Positions 47,680 through 60,877 are shown, counted from the stretch's first letter. The stretch: DNA of 64,000 bases from Apium graveolens (GCF_009905375.1 NC_133650.1:295258270-295322269); one strand, 5' to 3'. The notes: a model not told the origin generated them from the letters alone. Numbers and translations are program-made.

Positions 47680-49845
47680 ATCTCCCCCTATTTGTTTGTT
47701 AGACAATAACAACAAATACCTAGAGGATAACTCAACTAACAAATAAGAAAAAGATATAAACAGAAATGCAAAGTAAATAGCAGAAAAGTTCTGGATAACA
47801 TTTAACATTTTCCAGATTCCAAATAGATGTTCCTCTAGACTGAACATATCTTCAAGTAGTTTCATCTTCTTTTGTACAACCACATTTCCTGTTGAGAAGC
47901 GCATATCTCTCTTGCTTCTCCCCCTATGAGAATCAACTTCTTAAAGAAGATCACCTTCTTTACCACATCTCCCGTACAATAGGATCCGCAGATAAAAACC
48001 AATGGTACTCCCCTTTTGGAAAACAGCTTCTTCCCTTACTAGGAAATCACCTTGTATTTACCACCTCTCCCGTACAATAGGATCTGTAGTTACAAACAAC
48101 AATGGTGTAGTGTAGTGTACATATGTAGGATCTTTTTCTTCCTCCCTACTATTTCTCCCCCTTAGTTGAGGAATCCTCCAAACTATTACTTAAGCTTTTA
48201 TCTCCCCCTTAGAGAAGGAATGTATGCCGTTGTCTGAAGGAGTTCTCATATTTCACTTGGTTGGAAAAGAAATAACAAGTAGTTTCTCTTTCTTCCTCAC
48301 TGTGAGTGTGTGATTCTGTTTAATGTACCTCACATGTGTTTCACTCTTCTCTTCACTCGTGTTTACACTCATTCTCAGAAGTGTATCACTCCTCTCATAG
48401 CTCCATCATTCAGCTGTACCTGCAAGGAAAATCACCTTAGCCATCCTTAAGGAGGTCACAAGTGGTGCAATGGGAGTTCGCAAATCCCCATCCTTGTTAA
48501 ACTCGTTAGATGAATCTGAGTCATAATCTACAAGTTGCTAGCTTCCCTTTTAGGGTTCCAGATTTGAATTCTGGGAAGGTAAACAATGATCCAACGAATT
48601 TAGCATAAAGATGAAATTTCCCTTCTAATGTCTGTGAAGACATTTCCTTGTGACTCATCAGGTAATATCTGAATCATTGTCAACAAGTTGCCGATCTGCT
48701 CCTATGTCAGATCCACTATCCGCAGATGCATCCAGGGGATATAAGCCTGGGGAGGTAGACACTGACCACTGACATATGGATTTTAGATCAGTATCCTCTC
48801 CTAACACCTGTAAAGGCAATTGGTCCATGAAAGAACCTTGAACAATCGAATCTGACCTTAAAATGGTCGAAACTCTTGTTTCCATTAACTCATCCTTTGT
48901 GTGTGTAACCTTTCCTTATGCATCAAGAATTGTTTATGTTTGAGGTGGTGACACTACATCGGAGACCCTGGACGACAAGCAAATTTCAATAGACACACCC
49001 TTTTGAGAGAATGAATCTAGTAACTGTTTTTGAGCATTTTCAACCATTACATCTTTTTGAGAAGATGTATGGGGGCTAGCAGTTGTCTTGGTTTAAATAC
49101 TACTCATCTTTGTAGGAAACAGAGCTGCTGGGTTGACTTCAGAACCTTCCTTATGTGGTGCACTATGGCACTATCTCCCTCACGCTCACTCATACTTTAT
49201 TTTAGTGGTAAGAGAGTGTTGGTTGGTTCTGATTTTGTGTTTGTCTTTACAGTCTGGGATAGAAGTTGTGGGTTTTCAACCTTATGATTGTCAATGAAAG
49301 AAAGCCATTGGAGACTGAACCTGTATCACAGAATATATGGCAATATAGAGATAAAATGTACTTAAGATCTATAAGGAATGAAAATTATACATTTAATCTT
49401 TTGAGAGAAATGATGTACACTAGTGATTTCAAAATTTTTTAATGAAATAAGAAATCACTAATGTAGAAAGAAGTTTGATTTTCTCCTAAAACTCACTGGA
49501 CATATAAAATAATATATTTGTGCCTAGTAATAAGAGAGTTATTAATATGACGACTCTACTAGTTCATATTAAACTGTAACTTCAGTTAGAGTGTCATACC
49601 ATGTTCTTGACGATTGCTTGAGTAGTACACTAGTTCATACCAACCTGAAGTGAGATTGTGAAGAAGAGATTGCATAGTCCAATATATCTGCAACTGTAAA
49701 GTCCATGAACTGTGGTGCATTGACTTCCTCTTTTGACTCACCAACCAGGAGTACACTTGTACACATCTTACTAGAGTCCAATTCCAAGTGTAATGTGCAT
49801 CAGGTGCCTGATATGTCGTAATATTCTCAAGTCTCGTCACTGGTG
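47680..49845 (-). other. Noncoding 3' region of element C with multiplied polypurine tracts
   Basis: Reading minus, AGGGGGAGA-type purine tracts occur next to the LTR (47691-47680) and again near 47917, 48154 and 48201. Duplicated polypurine tracts are a described Sirevirus feature. Short frames (48658-48885 and others) show no domain. A decayed envelope-like region cannot be excluded. Confidence 0.65.
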
Positions 49846-50284
49846 CTATATGTTAGATACTGCTTCCTGATAATAACCTAGCACAATATACAAATTTACA
49901 ATGATAACATTTTCAGCTTGCAAACAGCCATATCCCTCAGATAAACCTTTGCTGTTTTCTCCAAAGGTAACCAGTGGGCCAGCTTTCTCAACCATATTTG
50001 ATAGCAGGGCTCTATCTCCGGTCATATGTCTTGACGATCCACTGTCAAGAATCCACACTACCGGTTCCACCTGTTTACTGCCCTGCACTTCAAATGGATT
50101 AGACCTTCTTCGGAACCCAAACTTGGTTGGGCCCATCATACTTGTAGAATTGACCTTTGTCAGGCAAAACAACATTCTTAACTTTAATGGTCTCAACTTT
50201 CTCAATGACTTAACATTTGACCTTGTAAACAACCTTAACAAATTTCTGTTTAGACTTAGGCACAAATGTCTCATTTCTAGCCTT
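49846..50284 (-). pseudogene. Gag-pol linker and protease start of element C
   Basis: The frame continues from the gag side beyond element D. The linker has a stop and a shift. Then follow VVWILDSGSSRHMTGD with the protease catalytic Asp and LVTFGENSKGLSEGYGCLQA. Similarity stops near 49885, where pol is deleted directly into the 3' region. Confidence 0.85.
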
Positions 50285-50289
50285 AGAAG

Positions 50290-51996
50290 TGAAAGAGATA
50301 TGTCCTAAGTCCAATCATGTATGATGATTTAGGAATAACTTTTATGTAATCTGTTTTGATTTCATTGATATTAATAAAAGACTTGTTTTATTTTTTATTG
50401 CGGGCTCTATCTATTTAAATGTTTAAATAAGATATACCATAGTTTAGAGTAAATCTTTTTATGGATTGTGATGAGATCTTAATAATGAGACCTAAAAGAT
50501 GATAACTCTAAACTTAAATAGTTCCTGGTCGTAGGATTACTAACTGGTAATTAGTAATCCGCAAAGATCGGTACATACTATGCTTGCTTCATTATGACGG
50601 ATGTCTATTCTCATAGACATTTGTGTGGTGACACTATAGCTAGTATGTAGGTGCTTATTATAGAATAAGTTCACTGAACATGACTCACACAGCTAAACAA
50701 CTGATGGAGTTCACTCACGTGTCAGCAGTTGTTCACATAGTGATAGTTGTACAAGTATCCTTAGACTTGAGGTCATCATAGTCATCTTGTGTACACTGAA
50801 CTATGCTTTGGTTTAGTTCTTAGTCTCCAGAGACAATTATAAGGGCTCTACTGGGTATAGGAATTTGTACACGAAGATAGTGTATGATCAATAAAGGATC
50901 TACCCCTTCCAGTGAAGGAAGGGAATGTTCAATGCTGATCCACTTATGTTCGTTCAGGAATCTCTGGCCAGAGTGAATGAAATTAGAAAGGAGTTTCTAA
51001 TTTACATTAAATAGAACTAAGCATAGTGAATGGAAAAACAAGTGATTAAATAAGATAGGCTTGACACAAGTTCCATGCCTTGTATTTAATCGTGACATTG
51101 CAGGATAGAAGGAATTAATTGTACGGTAACTACTCACTGAATAGGTTCTTAGTATTCTAAGCAGTGAATTCGTATTATCCGGATAGTCACGATATGCTGA
51201 GAAGTATCCCTCACGATGTAGAATAAATATGATTAATTAATTAATCATATTTAATGAATTAGAGAATTTATATAAATAATGATAAAATAGTTTTATTATT
51301 ATTTATTTCTACTACCGACTTAATATTGAACCTACAGGGTCACACCATAAAGAGAATGATTTAATGGTGGAGGAATTAATTAATAATGGCTGATAATTAT
51401 TTATTTGTGAAATAAATAATTAATTGGAAAATTTAATAATTGATTAAATGAGATATAATTGATTATAAATTAATTAAGAAAAGGTTTTTAATATTATTAA
51501 TTAAGAATTTAATTTTTGGAAATTAAATCAAGAGAGAGAATTATTTCTAAAGTGTTTAGAAAAAGGATTAATAATTAAAAGGTGTTTTAATTATTAATGA
51601 GAATAATAAAGGGTTAATAATAATAATATTTTATGGAAAAATTTTTAGCTGAAAATTTTGCCTATAAATATACTATTATAAACCCTATTTTTGCCTCAAC
51701 CAAAAAGATTTACAAAACCCTAATTCTCTCCACCTCCTCCTTCTCCATTACATCGTTTTCTTGGTGGATACCGGTGGAGTGCTTCACACTTGAGGAGCAG
51801 CTGCTAAGGATCTCCGTTCATCGTTCTTGGATCGCTATTAAAGACCTCCATTTTTCCATTAACGTAAAGTTTCTTAAGGTAAACACACTGAACTACTAAT
51901 TAAATATTATTTTTCGCATGGATCCTGCAGAGGGTTTCGGTTTTTTTTAAGATTAAATTTACATTTTCGCTGCGTTTATGTGCTAAAAACCCTTCA
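50290..51996 (+). repeat. 5' LTR of element D (1707 bp)
   Basis: It starts TGAAAGAGATATGTCC and ends AAACCCTTCA. A TATA-like CTATAAATATACTATTATAA is near 51661. The short frame at 51633-51899 lies inside it and is repeated in the other LTR, so it is not a gene. Confidence 0.93.
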
Positions 51997-51997
51997 A

Positions 51998-52009
51998 TGG
52001 CATCAGAGC
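51998..52009 (+). other. Primer-binding site of element D
   Basis: TGGCATCAGAGC complements initiator tRNA-Met with one mismatch (C for T at the fourth base). It lies one base inside the 5' LTR. Confidence 0.85.
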
Positions 52010-53879
52010 TACTTGTGAAAAGTTTTTAATTCGTTTATGTGTTTAACTGTTTTCGATATATGAGCATGTACGTGATTCACCATGATTTGATGTTGATATA
52101 ATATGCTTATATATGTATGGTTTTGAATATATGATATTCATGTGAGTTATATAATCATAAGATGATTATGTAATCTGTATATATATACTGATATATACAT
52201 GATTTATGTTTGTTCTAATTATGATAATCATATTAGATACGGATTCTGAATTGGCTGCTGCAGATTTGCTGAAATTTGGGTCTGGTATCCAATTTACGCA
52301 AACGAATACCCTATTCCATAGGTAAACGAGTGTCTGAACAAAACTGATAGCTAAAGCTATCAACGACTCGTCCGTAAGGCGTTTGACGTCGTTTACTACC
52401 CGTAAACAGTGATTCTTGTTTTTCTGATTTGATTCTGATTTTTATCATATTTTCTTTTTATAATTAAATCATGGATAATATGATATGTTAAGATCAGATT
52501 ATGTGTTTTAACATGCTTTTATGTGTTATATGAGCATGGTGGATGGTTATGGCCTTTCAACCTTAGTGTAATGGTTTTGGTTTTGGTTTTAAATACGACT
52601 TGCATGTCGTCAATCTTTGTGATTATAAATCTCGAATGTAACTCGAGTTATTCTTGTAAGTTCATTAGATTAGTTTTACTTTCAATCTATGTAATGTAAT
52701 TGAAGACTCAAGAAGGCTATCCAATGGAGGTGATACAAAGAAGAAGATGAGGCATACAAGAAGTCTAAACAAAGAAGAAGACTTATGTAATAAGTAGTTG
52801 TATTTATTTCCATCACCATATTAGATTGACCTTGATCTTTATCATGAGCTTGATAAAGATCACATAGGATGGGGCCATAACCCAACACATTTACTTTATT
52901 GCACTTTACATTTACTTGTTTATTTAATTTTATATATGAGATATATGCCTATGTTTACCATGCGATGATAGATTTAGGTGAACTTAAATTAATATAAGGC
53001 GTGCTCTACAAAATCTAAAATAGGAATCGTTTCTTGCCTTAACAATAAATATTATGAATACGATCATGAGATTCTTGTGTTTATGAAACACGTAATTGAA
53101 TATGAATTTTCAATATTGAGAGAAAGGATGATTCTGTCAACAACAGATTTCTATCTGTAAGAAAGGGTTATTAAGTGACGCCTCTTGACAATGCTCCACC
53201 CGATCTGGGATCATCTAATTATCGATTATTGATTTGGAATATTTAATTTAAAAGGAAGAATCTCTTTATAATATGATTATGATTGTAACGTAATATAATC
53301 CCTTTAAAATTACATAATATCAAGTAGTAATTGGCCAATGACACAACGGGCTTGTGTCGGTCATAGCCTTCCAACATGGTAGAAAGTGGTTCTTATTTTT
53401 AAATCATTGTCGTTTTGTGCTACAGCCGAGGGCTTTGATTTCGAAATAAGAAATACCTGTCTATTACATAGAGATGTGTACATTGAATTAGAATCTAAAT
53501 GTCGGTACGTGCTACAGCCGTGGGCCGTTGGAGACTGATTCAATTGTACGAAATATTGGGTTAAACTTGACTTAGAATATTGAGTTTGTGGTGCCACAGC
53601 CGTGACTCAATTATTCAAGAGGCTAAACTTATATTAGGGAATAACATAAGATGTAATTGACAAGAGTTGTCTGCCTATTGAACATCACATGACGTTTTGT
53701 GCCACAGCCGAGGTTGTGTGATGGAATGTAGGATCCCTATTCCCACTAGCATTATGAATGCTTAATTTTCACTTAGGGGGTTGGAAAAATTAGATAAACT
53801 AGTGGAAGACACTTATTAATAAAGACCCGATTCATATAGTATTTTGAAATAAAATTAAATATTTGCTAAGTGTTGTTAT
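52010..53879 (+). other. Untranslated leader of element D with repeated TGCYACAGCCG motif
   Basis: About 1.9 kb without a supported frame. TGCTACAGCCG or TGCCACAGCCG occurs at 53418, 53510, 53592 and 53700, each followed by a purine-rich or TGA-containing stretch. Packaging and dimerisation signals lie in this region in LTR elements, but no role is shown here. Confidence 0.7.
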
Positions 53880-53912
53880 GTGTTTATCATTTACAGATTT
53901 ACTATATTCGTC

Positions 53913-54940
53913 ATGTCTTCTGCACTATCACTCCGGGGTATACTAGATGCTCATAAGTTGACTGGTCCTAATTTTTCCGACTGGCTTCGAAACTTGAGAA
54001 TTGGTCTCAGGGTTGAGAAGCTGGAATATGTGCTTGACTCACCTAAGCCTACTGAACCTGCTAGCGATGCACATAATGATGAACATGTTGTGTATCGTAA
54101 GTGGATAGATGATGCAAATGTTGCTCAATGCATCATGCTAGCTTCAATGAACATTGAGCTACAGAAGCAACATGAGCATATGGATGCTCACACTATCCTT
54201 ATGCATCCACAAGAGTTGTATGATGTCGCAGGGAGGACAGCTCAATATGAGATATCGAAGCAGTTGTTCGGTTGTAGGATGTCTGAGGGATCATCTGTGA
54301 ATGACCATGTACTTAAGATGATCAATTTGATTGAACGTCTTGGACAACTTGGTTTTGCCATGGATGGGGAGCTGAGCCAAGACTTGGTCTTGCAATCACT
54401 TCCGAGTTCGTTCTCGCAGTTTGTTGTGAACTTTCACATGAATAAGCTGGATGTCAGCCTGCCTGAACTCCACAACATGTTGAAGACCGTGGAATCGAAT
54501 TTCCCCCCCTAAGAAGAGTTATGTTCTTCTAATTGGTGAAGGTTCCAATCCTAAGAAAAGGAAGAAGAACCCTTCCAAGAAGAAGAAAGTAGGTGAGAAA
54601 AAGCCGGTTCCACCAAAAACTGAAGACCCCAAGAGCAAAGCTGTTTGCTTTTACTGTAACAAGGTGGGGCACTTGAAGAGGAACTGTAAGGTTTACCTTG
54701 CAGAATTGAAGAAGAAGAAGGGTAGTGAGACTACCGCTTCTAATTCAGGTATGTTCATGATCGAAGTTAATATGTCACTAAGTCAAATTTCTACTTGGGT
54801 ATTATATACCGCCTGTGGTTCTCATATTTGCAATTCGTTGCAAGGACTAAAGGGAAGTAGGACTCTTGAAAAAGATGAGGTGATTCTACGTATGGGGCAA
54901 TGGAGCAAGGGTTGCGGCCATATCTGTAGGATCATTTAGT
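53913..54940 (+). pseudogene. Gag and protease start of element D, frameshifted
   Basis: The start chosen is the ATG at 53913 (MSSALSLRGILDAHKLTGPN), which fits copia gag better than the upstream ATG at 53880. The gag core runs to LHNMLKTVESNFPP. There a run of seven C at about 54503-54509 shifts the frame into a stop. The other frame continues with a Lys-rich part and a zinc knuckle (CFYCNKVGHLKRNC). The protease site reads VLYTACGSH, with Tyr where the catalytic Asp should be. Another shift lies near 54900. Confidence 0.87.
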
Positions 54941-54946
54941 TTACAT

Positions 54947-56362
54947 ATGCCTACGGGCAAGACTATTATTTTGAATAATTGTTATTACATTCCCTCTATT
55001 GTGAGGAATATTATTTCTATTCCTATATTGGATGTGGATGGTTTTTCATTTATTATTAAGAATAATGAATATTCTATCCTTAGAGATAATGTTCTTTTTG
55101 GACGTGGCATTTTAAATAATGGTCTGTATGTATGTGATGTAGAGCTTGATTTACTTCAGATTGAACAAACTAATAAAAGAAAACGAGATGATGAAAATCT
55201 GACCTATTTATGGCACTGTAGGCTAGGTCATATTAGTGAAAATAGACTGCGGACATTGCATAAGGAAGGGTTACTTGACCCCTTTGATTTTGAATCATAT
55301 CCTACATGCGAGTCTTGTCTATTGGGTAAAATGACCAAATCTCCATTTAGTGGACACGGAGAGAGGGCTGCAGATTTGCTAGGATTGGTACACACAGATG
55401 TATGTGGACCAATGTCTACGCAAGCCTTGGGTGGATTTTCGTACTTCATTACTTTCATAGATGATAGATTTAGATTCGGATATGTGTATTTGATGAAACA
55501 CAAGTCTGAAGCCTTTGAAAGGTTCAAAGAATATAAATATGAAGTAAAGAAACAAACCAAACACAGTATTATAACTCTTCGATCAGATCGAGGCGGTGAA
55601 TACTTGAATGGAGAGTTTCTAGATTATCTCAAAGAAAACGGTATAGTCTCCCAGTGGACTCCTCCATATACTCCACAGTTAAATGGGGTATCTGAAAGGA
55701 GAAACTGAAATTTGTTAGACATGGTTCGGTCCATGATGAGCTATACGAATCTTCCAGTATTCCTATGGGGTTATGCATTGGAAACCTCAACATATTTACT
55801 GAATAAGGTGCCTTCCAAATATGTTCCTCAAACACCATATGAGATATGGAAAGAAAGGAAACTGAGTCTTAAACACGTTAAGATTTGGGGATGTCCAACT
55901 TATGTCAAGAAAGTTGACCCAGATAAGCTGGAATCTCGATCCGTAAAATATAATTTTGTGGGATATCCTAAAGAGACTTTGGGGTATTACTTGTACACCG
56001 ATCATCGGGTGTTTGAATCCAGACATGCTACCTTCTTGGAAAAGGAGTTTATCCTTGAAGGAAACAGTGGGAGCAAAATTGAACTTGATGAAGTTCAAGA
56101 AGCACAAACTACTACGGATCAAGTGGAAACACCTGTTCAGACTGAACAACCTTCTGTGGAACAACCCATTCGTAGGACAGGGAGAGTGTCTCGCCAACCT
56201 GAGAGGTATTATGGCCTTGTCATTGAGAATGACAATGAGTTGTCAATCATTGATGATGATGACCCTGTGACCTATAATGAGGCTATGAGTAGTGTTGACT
56301 CAGAGAAATGGCATAGTGCCATGAAATCCGAAATGGAATCTATGTATACCAACCAAGTATAG
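54947..56362 (+). pseudogene. Integrase and start of RT of element D, one stop
   Basis: 54947-55708 holds the zinc finger (WHCRLGHISENRLRTLH, CESCLLGKM) and core (HTDVCGPMSTQ, RSDRGGEYL, NGVSERRN), acidic triad present. A TGA at 55706 interrupts, then the same frame continues to 56362 (MVRSMMSYTNLPVFLWGYAL, WGCPTYVKKVDPD, RRTGRVSRQPERYYG) to a stop. It would join element cDNA to chromosomes if intact. Confidence 0.88.
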
Positions 56363-56990
56363 ACTCTAGTTGAGGCGCCTGATTGTGTTAAGCCTATTGG
56401 GTGCAAGTGGGTATACAAAAGAAAGATTGGAGCAGATGGCCAGGTGGAGACCTATAAGGCCAGGCTCGTGGCAAAAGGATTCAAACAAAGGCAAGGGATT
56501 GGCTTTGATGGAACTTTTTCGCCTCTAGCCCTGTTAAAATCAATTCGGATTTTGCTTGCGATTGCTGCTTACTACGACTATGAGATCTAGCAAATGGCCG
56601 TGAAAACGGCCTTTCTCAATGGGGAACTTGAGGAGGAAGTGTATATGACATAGCCAGAGGGTTTTCTTTCCAAGGGAAATGAACACATAGTGTGTAAGCT
56701 GCTGCGAACCATATATGGTTTAAGGCAAGCTTCTCGTAGATGGAACATCCGTTTTGATGAGACAATCAAAGAGTTTGGTTTTATCAAAAACATAGATGAA
56801 CCATGTGTCTACAAAAGAGTTAGTGGGAGCGCCGTAACATTTCTTGTATTGTATTGAAAGAGGAGACGTCAAGAGAGTTGACACACATAACAATGTAGCA
56901 GACCCACCCACAAAGCCACTTTCTCAAAGTCACTTTGATCGTCATAAAGACAAGATGGGTATTAGATACCAGAGTGATTGGCTTTAATAC
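56363..56990 (+). pseudogene. Reverse transcriptase of element D, deleted before the active site
   Basis: The RT start is recognisable ([54 protein letters not shown]) with several stops. At about 56855, just before the place of YVDD, the sequence jumps to the last part of RNase H (RVDTHNNVADPPTKPLSQ). Roughly 1 kb usually found there is missing. Confidence 0.88.
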
Positions 56991-57001
56991 AAGTGGGAGA
57001 T
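56991..57001 (+). other. Polypurine tract of element D
   Basis: AAGTGGGAGAT abuts the 3' LTR start TGAAAGAG at 57002. Confidence 0.8.
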
Positions 57002-58710
57002 TGAAAGAGATATGTCCTAAGTCCAATCATGTATGATGATTTAGGAATAACTTTTATGTAATCTGTTTTGATTTCATTGATATTAATAAAAGACTTGTTT
57101 TTTTTTTTATTGCGGACTCTATCTATTTAAATGTTTAAATAAGATATATCATAGTTTAGAGTAAAGCTTTTTATGGATTGTGATTAGATCATAATAATAA
57201 GACCTAAAAGATGATAACTCTAAACTTAAATAGTTCCTGGTCATAGGATTACTAACTGGTAATTAGTAATCCGCAAAGATCGGTACATACTATGCTTGCT
57301 TCATTATGAAGGATGTCTGTTCTCATAGACATTTGTGTGGTGCCACTATAGCTAGTATGTAGGTGCTTATTATAGAATAAGTTCACTGAACATGACTCAC
57401 ACAGCTGAACAACTGATGGAGTTCACTCATGTGTCAACAGTTGTTCACATAGTGATAGTTGTACAAGTATCCTTAGACTTGAGGTCATCATAGTCATCTT
57501 GTGTACACTGAACTATGCTTTGGTTTAGTTCTTAGTCTCCAGAGACAATTATAAGGGCTCTACTGGGTATAGGAATTTGTACACGAAGATGGTGTATGAT
57601 CAATAAAGGATCTACCCCTTCCAATGAAGGAAGAGAATGTTCAATGCTGATCCACTTATGTTAGTTCAGGAATCTCTGGCCAGAGTGAATGAAATTAGAA
57701 AGGAGTTTCTAATTTACATTAAATAGAACTAAGCATTGTGAATGGGAAAGCAAGTGATTAAATAAGATAGGCTTGACACAAGTTCCATACCTTGTATTTA
57801 ATCATGACATTGCAGGGTAGAAGGAATTAATTGTACGGTAACTACTCACTGAATAGGTTTTTGGTATTCTAAGCAGTGAATTCGTATTATCCGGATAGTC
57901 GCGATATGCTGAGAAGTATCCCTCACGATGTAGAATAAATATGATTAATTAATTAATCATATTTAATGAATTAAAGAATTTATATAAATAATGATAAAAT
58001 AGTTTTATTATTATTTATTTCTACTACCGGCTTAATATTGAACCTACAGGGTCACACCATAAAAGAGAATAATTTAATGGTGGAGGAATTAATTAATAAT
58101 GGCTGATAATTATTTATTTATGAAATAAATAATTAATTGGAAAATATAATAATTGATTATATGAGATTTAATTGATTATAAATTAATTAAGAAAAGGTTC
58201 TTAATATTATTAATTAAGAATTTAATTTTTGGAAATTAAATCAAGAGAGAGAATTATTTCTAAAGTGTTTAGAAAAAGGATTAATAATTAAAAGGTGTTT
58301 TAATTATTAATGAGAATAATAAAGGGTTAATAATAATAATATTTTATGGGAAAATTTTCAGCTGAAAATTTTGCCTATAAATATACTATTATAAACCCTA
58401 TTTTTGCCTCAACCAAAAAGATTTATAAAACCCTAATTCTCTCCACCTCCTCCTTCTCCATTACATCATTTTCTTGGTGGATACCGGTGGAGTGCTTCAC
58501 ACTTGAGAAGCAGCTGCTAAGAATCTCCGTTCATCGTTCTTGGATCGCTATTAAAGACCTCCATCTTTCCATTAACGTAAAACTTCTTAAGGTAAACACA
58601 CTGAACTACGAATTAAATATTATTTTTTCGCATGGATCCTGCGGAGGGTTTCGGTTTTTTTTAAGATTAAATTTATATTTTCGCTGCGTTTATTTGCTAA
58701 AAATCCTTCA
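57002..58710 (+). repeat. 3' LTR of element D (1709 bp)
   Basis: It matches 50290-51996 over its length with roughly 50 substitutions and small indels counted by eye. It ends AAATCCTTCA before the target duplication AGAAG. Confidence 0.93.
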
Positions 58711-58715
58711 AGAAG

Positions 58716-60783
58716 GACTAGAAGTCTTAGACCTATCATGCTTCCTATTATTCACATGCTGACGAGGAGTAGTATTATCACTAGAAACATGCTTACCATT
58801 AAAATAAGCATACATCAAATTAAAAGCACAAGATATATAATTAGCAACACCACATGCTTTATGAGAGGGATTAACAACAGGCAAATTATGCATGGTAGAC
58901 ATGGCAGTTTTGTTATCCAACTCATGTGTGTCTGAGTTAGTCTCAGTTGCTTTCACAACTTTGACTGGAACTTTTGACACACTTGACTTGGAAACAACCT
59001 TCTCATTAGCAAGATCTTCAGCACGAATTTTTTCTTGAATAATAGAGGAGGTCGTATCAAATGATTCAGCAATTGATCTTTTATATAGGGGTTCATCAAC
59101 ACCCTTAAGCACATGTGGTACTTCCCTACCTTTAGCACATACATGAGGAGGGGAGTTTATGCCTAATTCTCCAATAGCAGCATTGTAATCATAACCTATT
59201 CCAGATGTTTGATTAACAACTTTCTTAATGTAGAACTCTTTAGCCTTTGAACAAGAATTGAAGTAGGCTCTAACCTTATTCTCAAGACCGGTGATCTTGT
59301 CTTTGAGAATAGTTTCGAGTTGCCTATAACAGTTAACTCTATTCTATAGAAAAGATACTTGTTCTTTTAACTTGTCTTGATTAATGTGCACAAGTCTTAA
59401 TTCATTGACCTCTTTCTCAAGGTCTTTGATCTGCTGACTTAACAATTCATTATCACGACGAGCACAATCTAAGGAACCTCCTAGATGATAAACTAATTCA
59501 GCATCAGTAAATTTTACCTCTTTTCTTGACGATGAAGCTTTTCCATCAATAGCCATAAGAGCAAGATTCTCATCTTCTTCATCTTCACTATCAGTATCAT
59601 CCCAACTTCTTCCCTTTGCCAGGTAAGCCCTTTCAGAGTTACTCTTCTGATTTGAATCATAAGAGTTCTTCCTTACTTGCTTTGGCTTCCTACATTCTGT
59701 GGCAAAGTGTCCCAACTCATTGCAGTTATAGCATCTAATGGTGCTCCGATCAACCATCCCTGTTTTGTATCCACCACTACTGGTGTTAGAGTATGAAGAT
59801 CCATCTGTATGGAATCTGTTGTAGTTGGACTTGTACTTGAACTTGGGATTTCTCTTGAATCTGACATTGGAGAATCTCTTGACAATCTGAGCCATTGACT
59901 CATCTTCCAATTGCTCTAGCTCTTCCAAGGAATAAAAATCATCACTGGATTGATTTGTAGTAGGAGGATCATATTCTGCTACTAACACATTTTCCTCAGC
60001 CTTGGAAAACTGTACCATTCTCTCCGACTGTTGAGATTATTGTTGTTGTTGACCTTCAGCTACAAGAGCAGTAGATGTGTTGACCATTCTATCTTTCCCG
60101 TAGACTTCCTTCTGCTGAATCTGCTCCAACTCATAGGTTTTTAACACACCATAGACACTATCCAAAGAAATCTCACTCAGATCTCTAGCTTCTCTTATGG
60201 CAGTGATTCTATGTTCAAGATGAGTTGGCAGTGTTAAAAGGAACTTTTTGTTGACCTCCATGATTGAATAATATTTTCCATTTATGTTCAGGTTGTTGAT
60301 CAATGCATTGTACCTCTCAAACACTTCAGTAATTCCTTCTCCTGGATTGGATTTAAAATGTTCATACTCAGAGGTTAGGATCTCCAACTTGTTCTCCCTA
60401 ACTTCCTCTGTACCTTCATTAAGTACCTCAATAGTTTCCCAGATGTGTTTGGAATTTTTACAGTTCATCACATGTCTGTTCATCAAGGGATCGAGGGAAT
60501 CAACTAAAATTAACTGAAGGTTGGCATCCAAGGAGGCTTCTTCTTTTTCAGCAGGAGAAAAATCCTCAGGCTTTTTTGGATAGGTTCTAGCTTTGGTAAT
60601 CACAACATCATCTACTATCACCTCTGGTTCAATAACCATCGGAGTTTTTGGACCCTTCTTTAACAAGTTCATATATTTGGGATTTGCAACTTGTAAAAAC
60701 AAGAGCATCTTCTTCTTCCACATGATATAATTTTCTTTATTAAATAGTGGAATTTTAATGGTTTCAACTTTTTGTGAAGTCAT
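58716..60783 (-). pseudogene. Gag of element C, two nonsense codons
   Basis: The start is the ATG at 60783 (MTSQKVETIKIPLFNKENYI). The copia gag core (MWKKKMLLFLQVANPKYMN, LEILTSEYEHFKSN) is followed by TAA in a glutamine run (60039). Then come an acidic stretch and the zinc knuckle CYNCNELGHFATECRKPK (about 59700), a coiled-coil tail, a TAG at 59346, and a linker that ends exactly at the target duplication of element D. It continues at 50284. Confidence 0.88.
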
Positions 60784-60864
60784 TATGAATTTTTGAAAAA
60801 ATAAAAATTCAAGGAGTTGAAAACTCACAAAAGTCTAGGATCTTGATTTGTTCGTTAATCAGAA

Positions 60865-60877
60865 GGCTCTGATACCA
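60865..60877 (-). other. Primer-binding site of element C
   Basis: TGGTATCAGAGCC on the minus strand complements initiator tRNA-Met. It lies two bases inside the 5' LTR. Confidence 0.9.

Larger units (their letters stand above)
50290..58710 (+). mobile_element. Copia retrotransposon D nested in element C (8.4 kb)
   Basis: LTRs 50290-51996 and 57002-58710 (about 1.7 kb) have TGAAAGAG/CCTTCA ends and are flanked by the perfect duplication AGAAG (50285-50289, 58711-58715). Plus strand: primer site, long leader, gag, protease, integrase, RT, deletion, polypurine tract, 3' LTR. The LTRs differ by roughly 3% by eye. It lacks the RT active site and most of RNase H. It does not share the LTR features of families A-C and belongs to another copia lineage. 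Confidence 0.94.

Noticed and set aside
48658..48885. 75-codon minus-strand frame as an envelope-like gene of element C
   Set aside because: Too short and without any similarity to the frames in A or B; the region is better described as noncoding 3' DNA.
51633..51899. 88-codon frame in element D, repeated at 58346-58762
   Set aside because: It lies within the LTRs, downstream of a TATA-like sequence; presence in both copies reflects LTR identity, not a gene.
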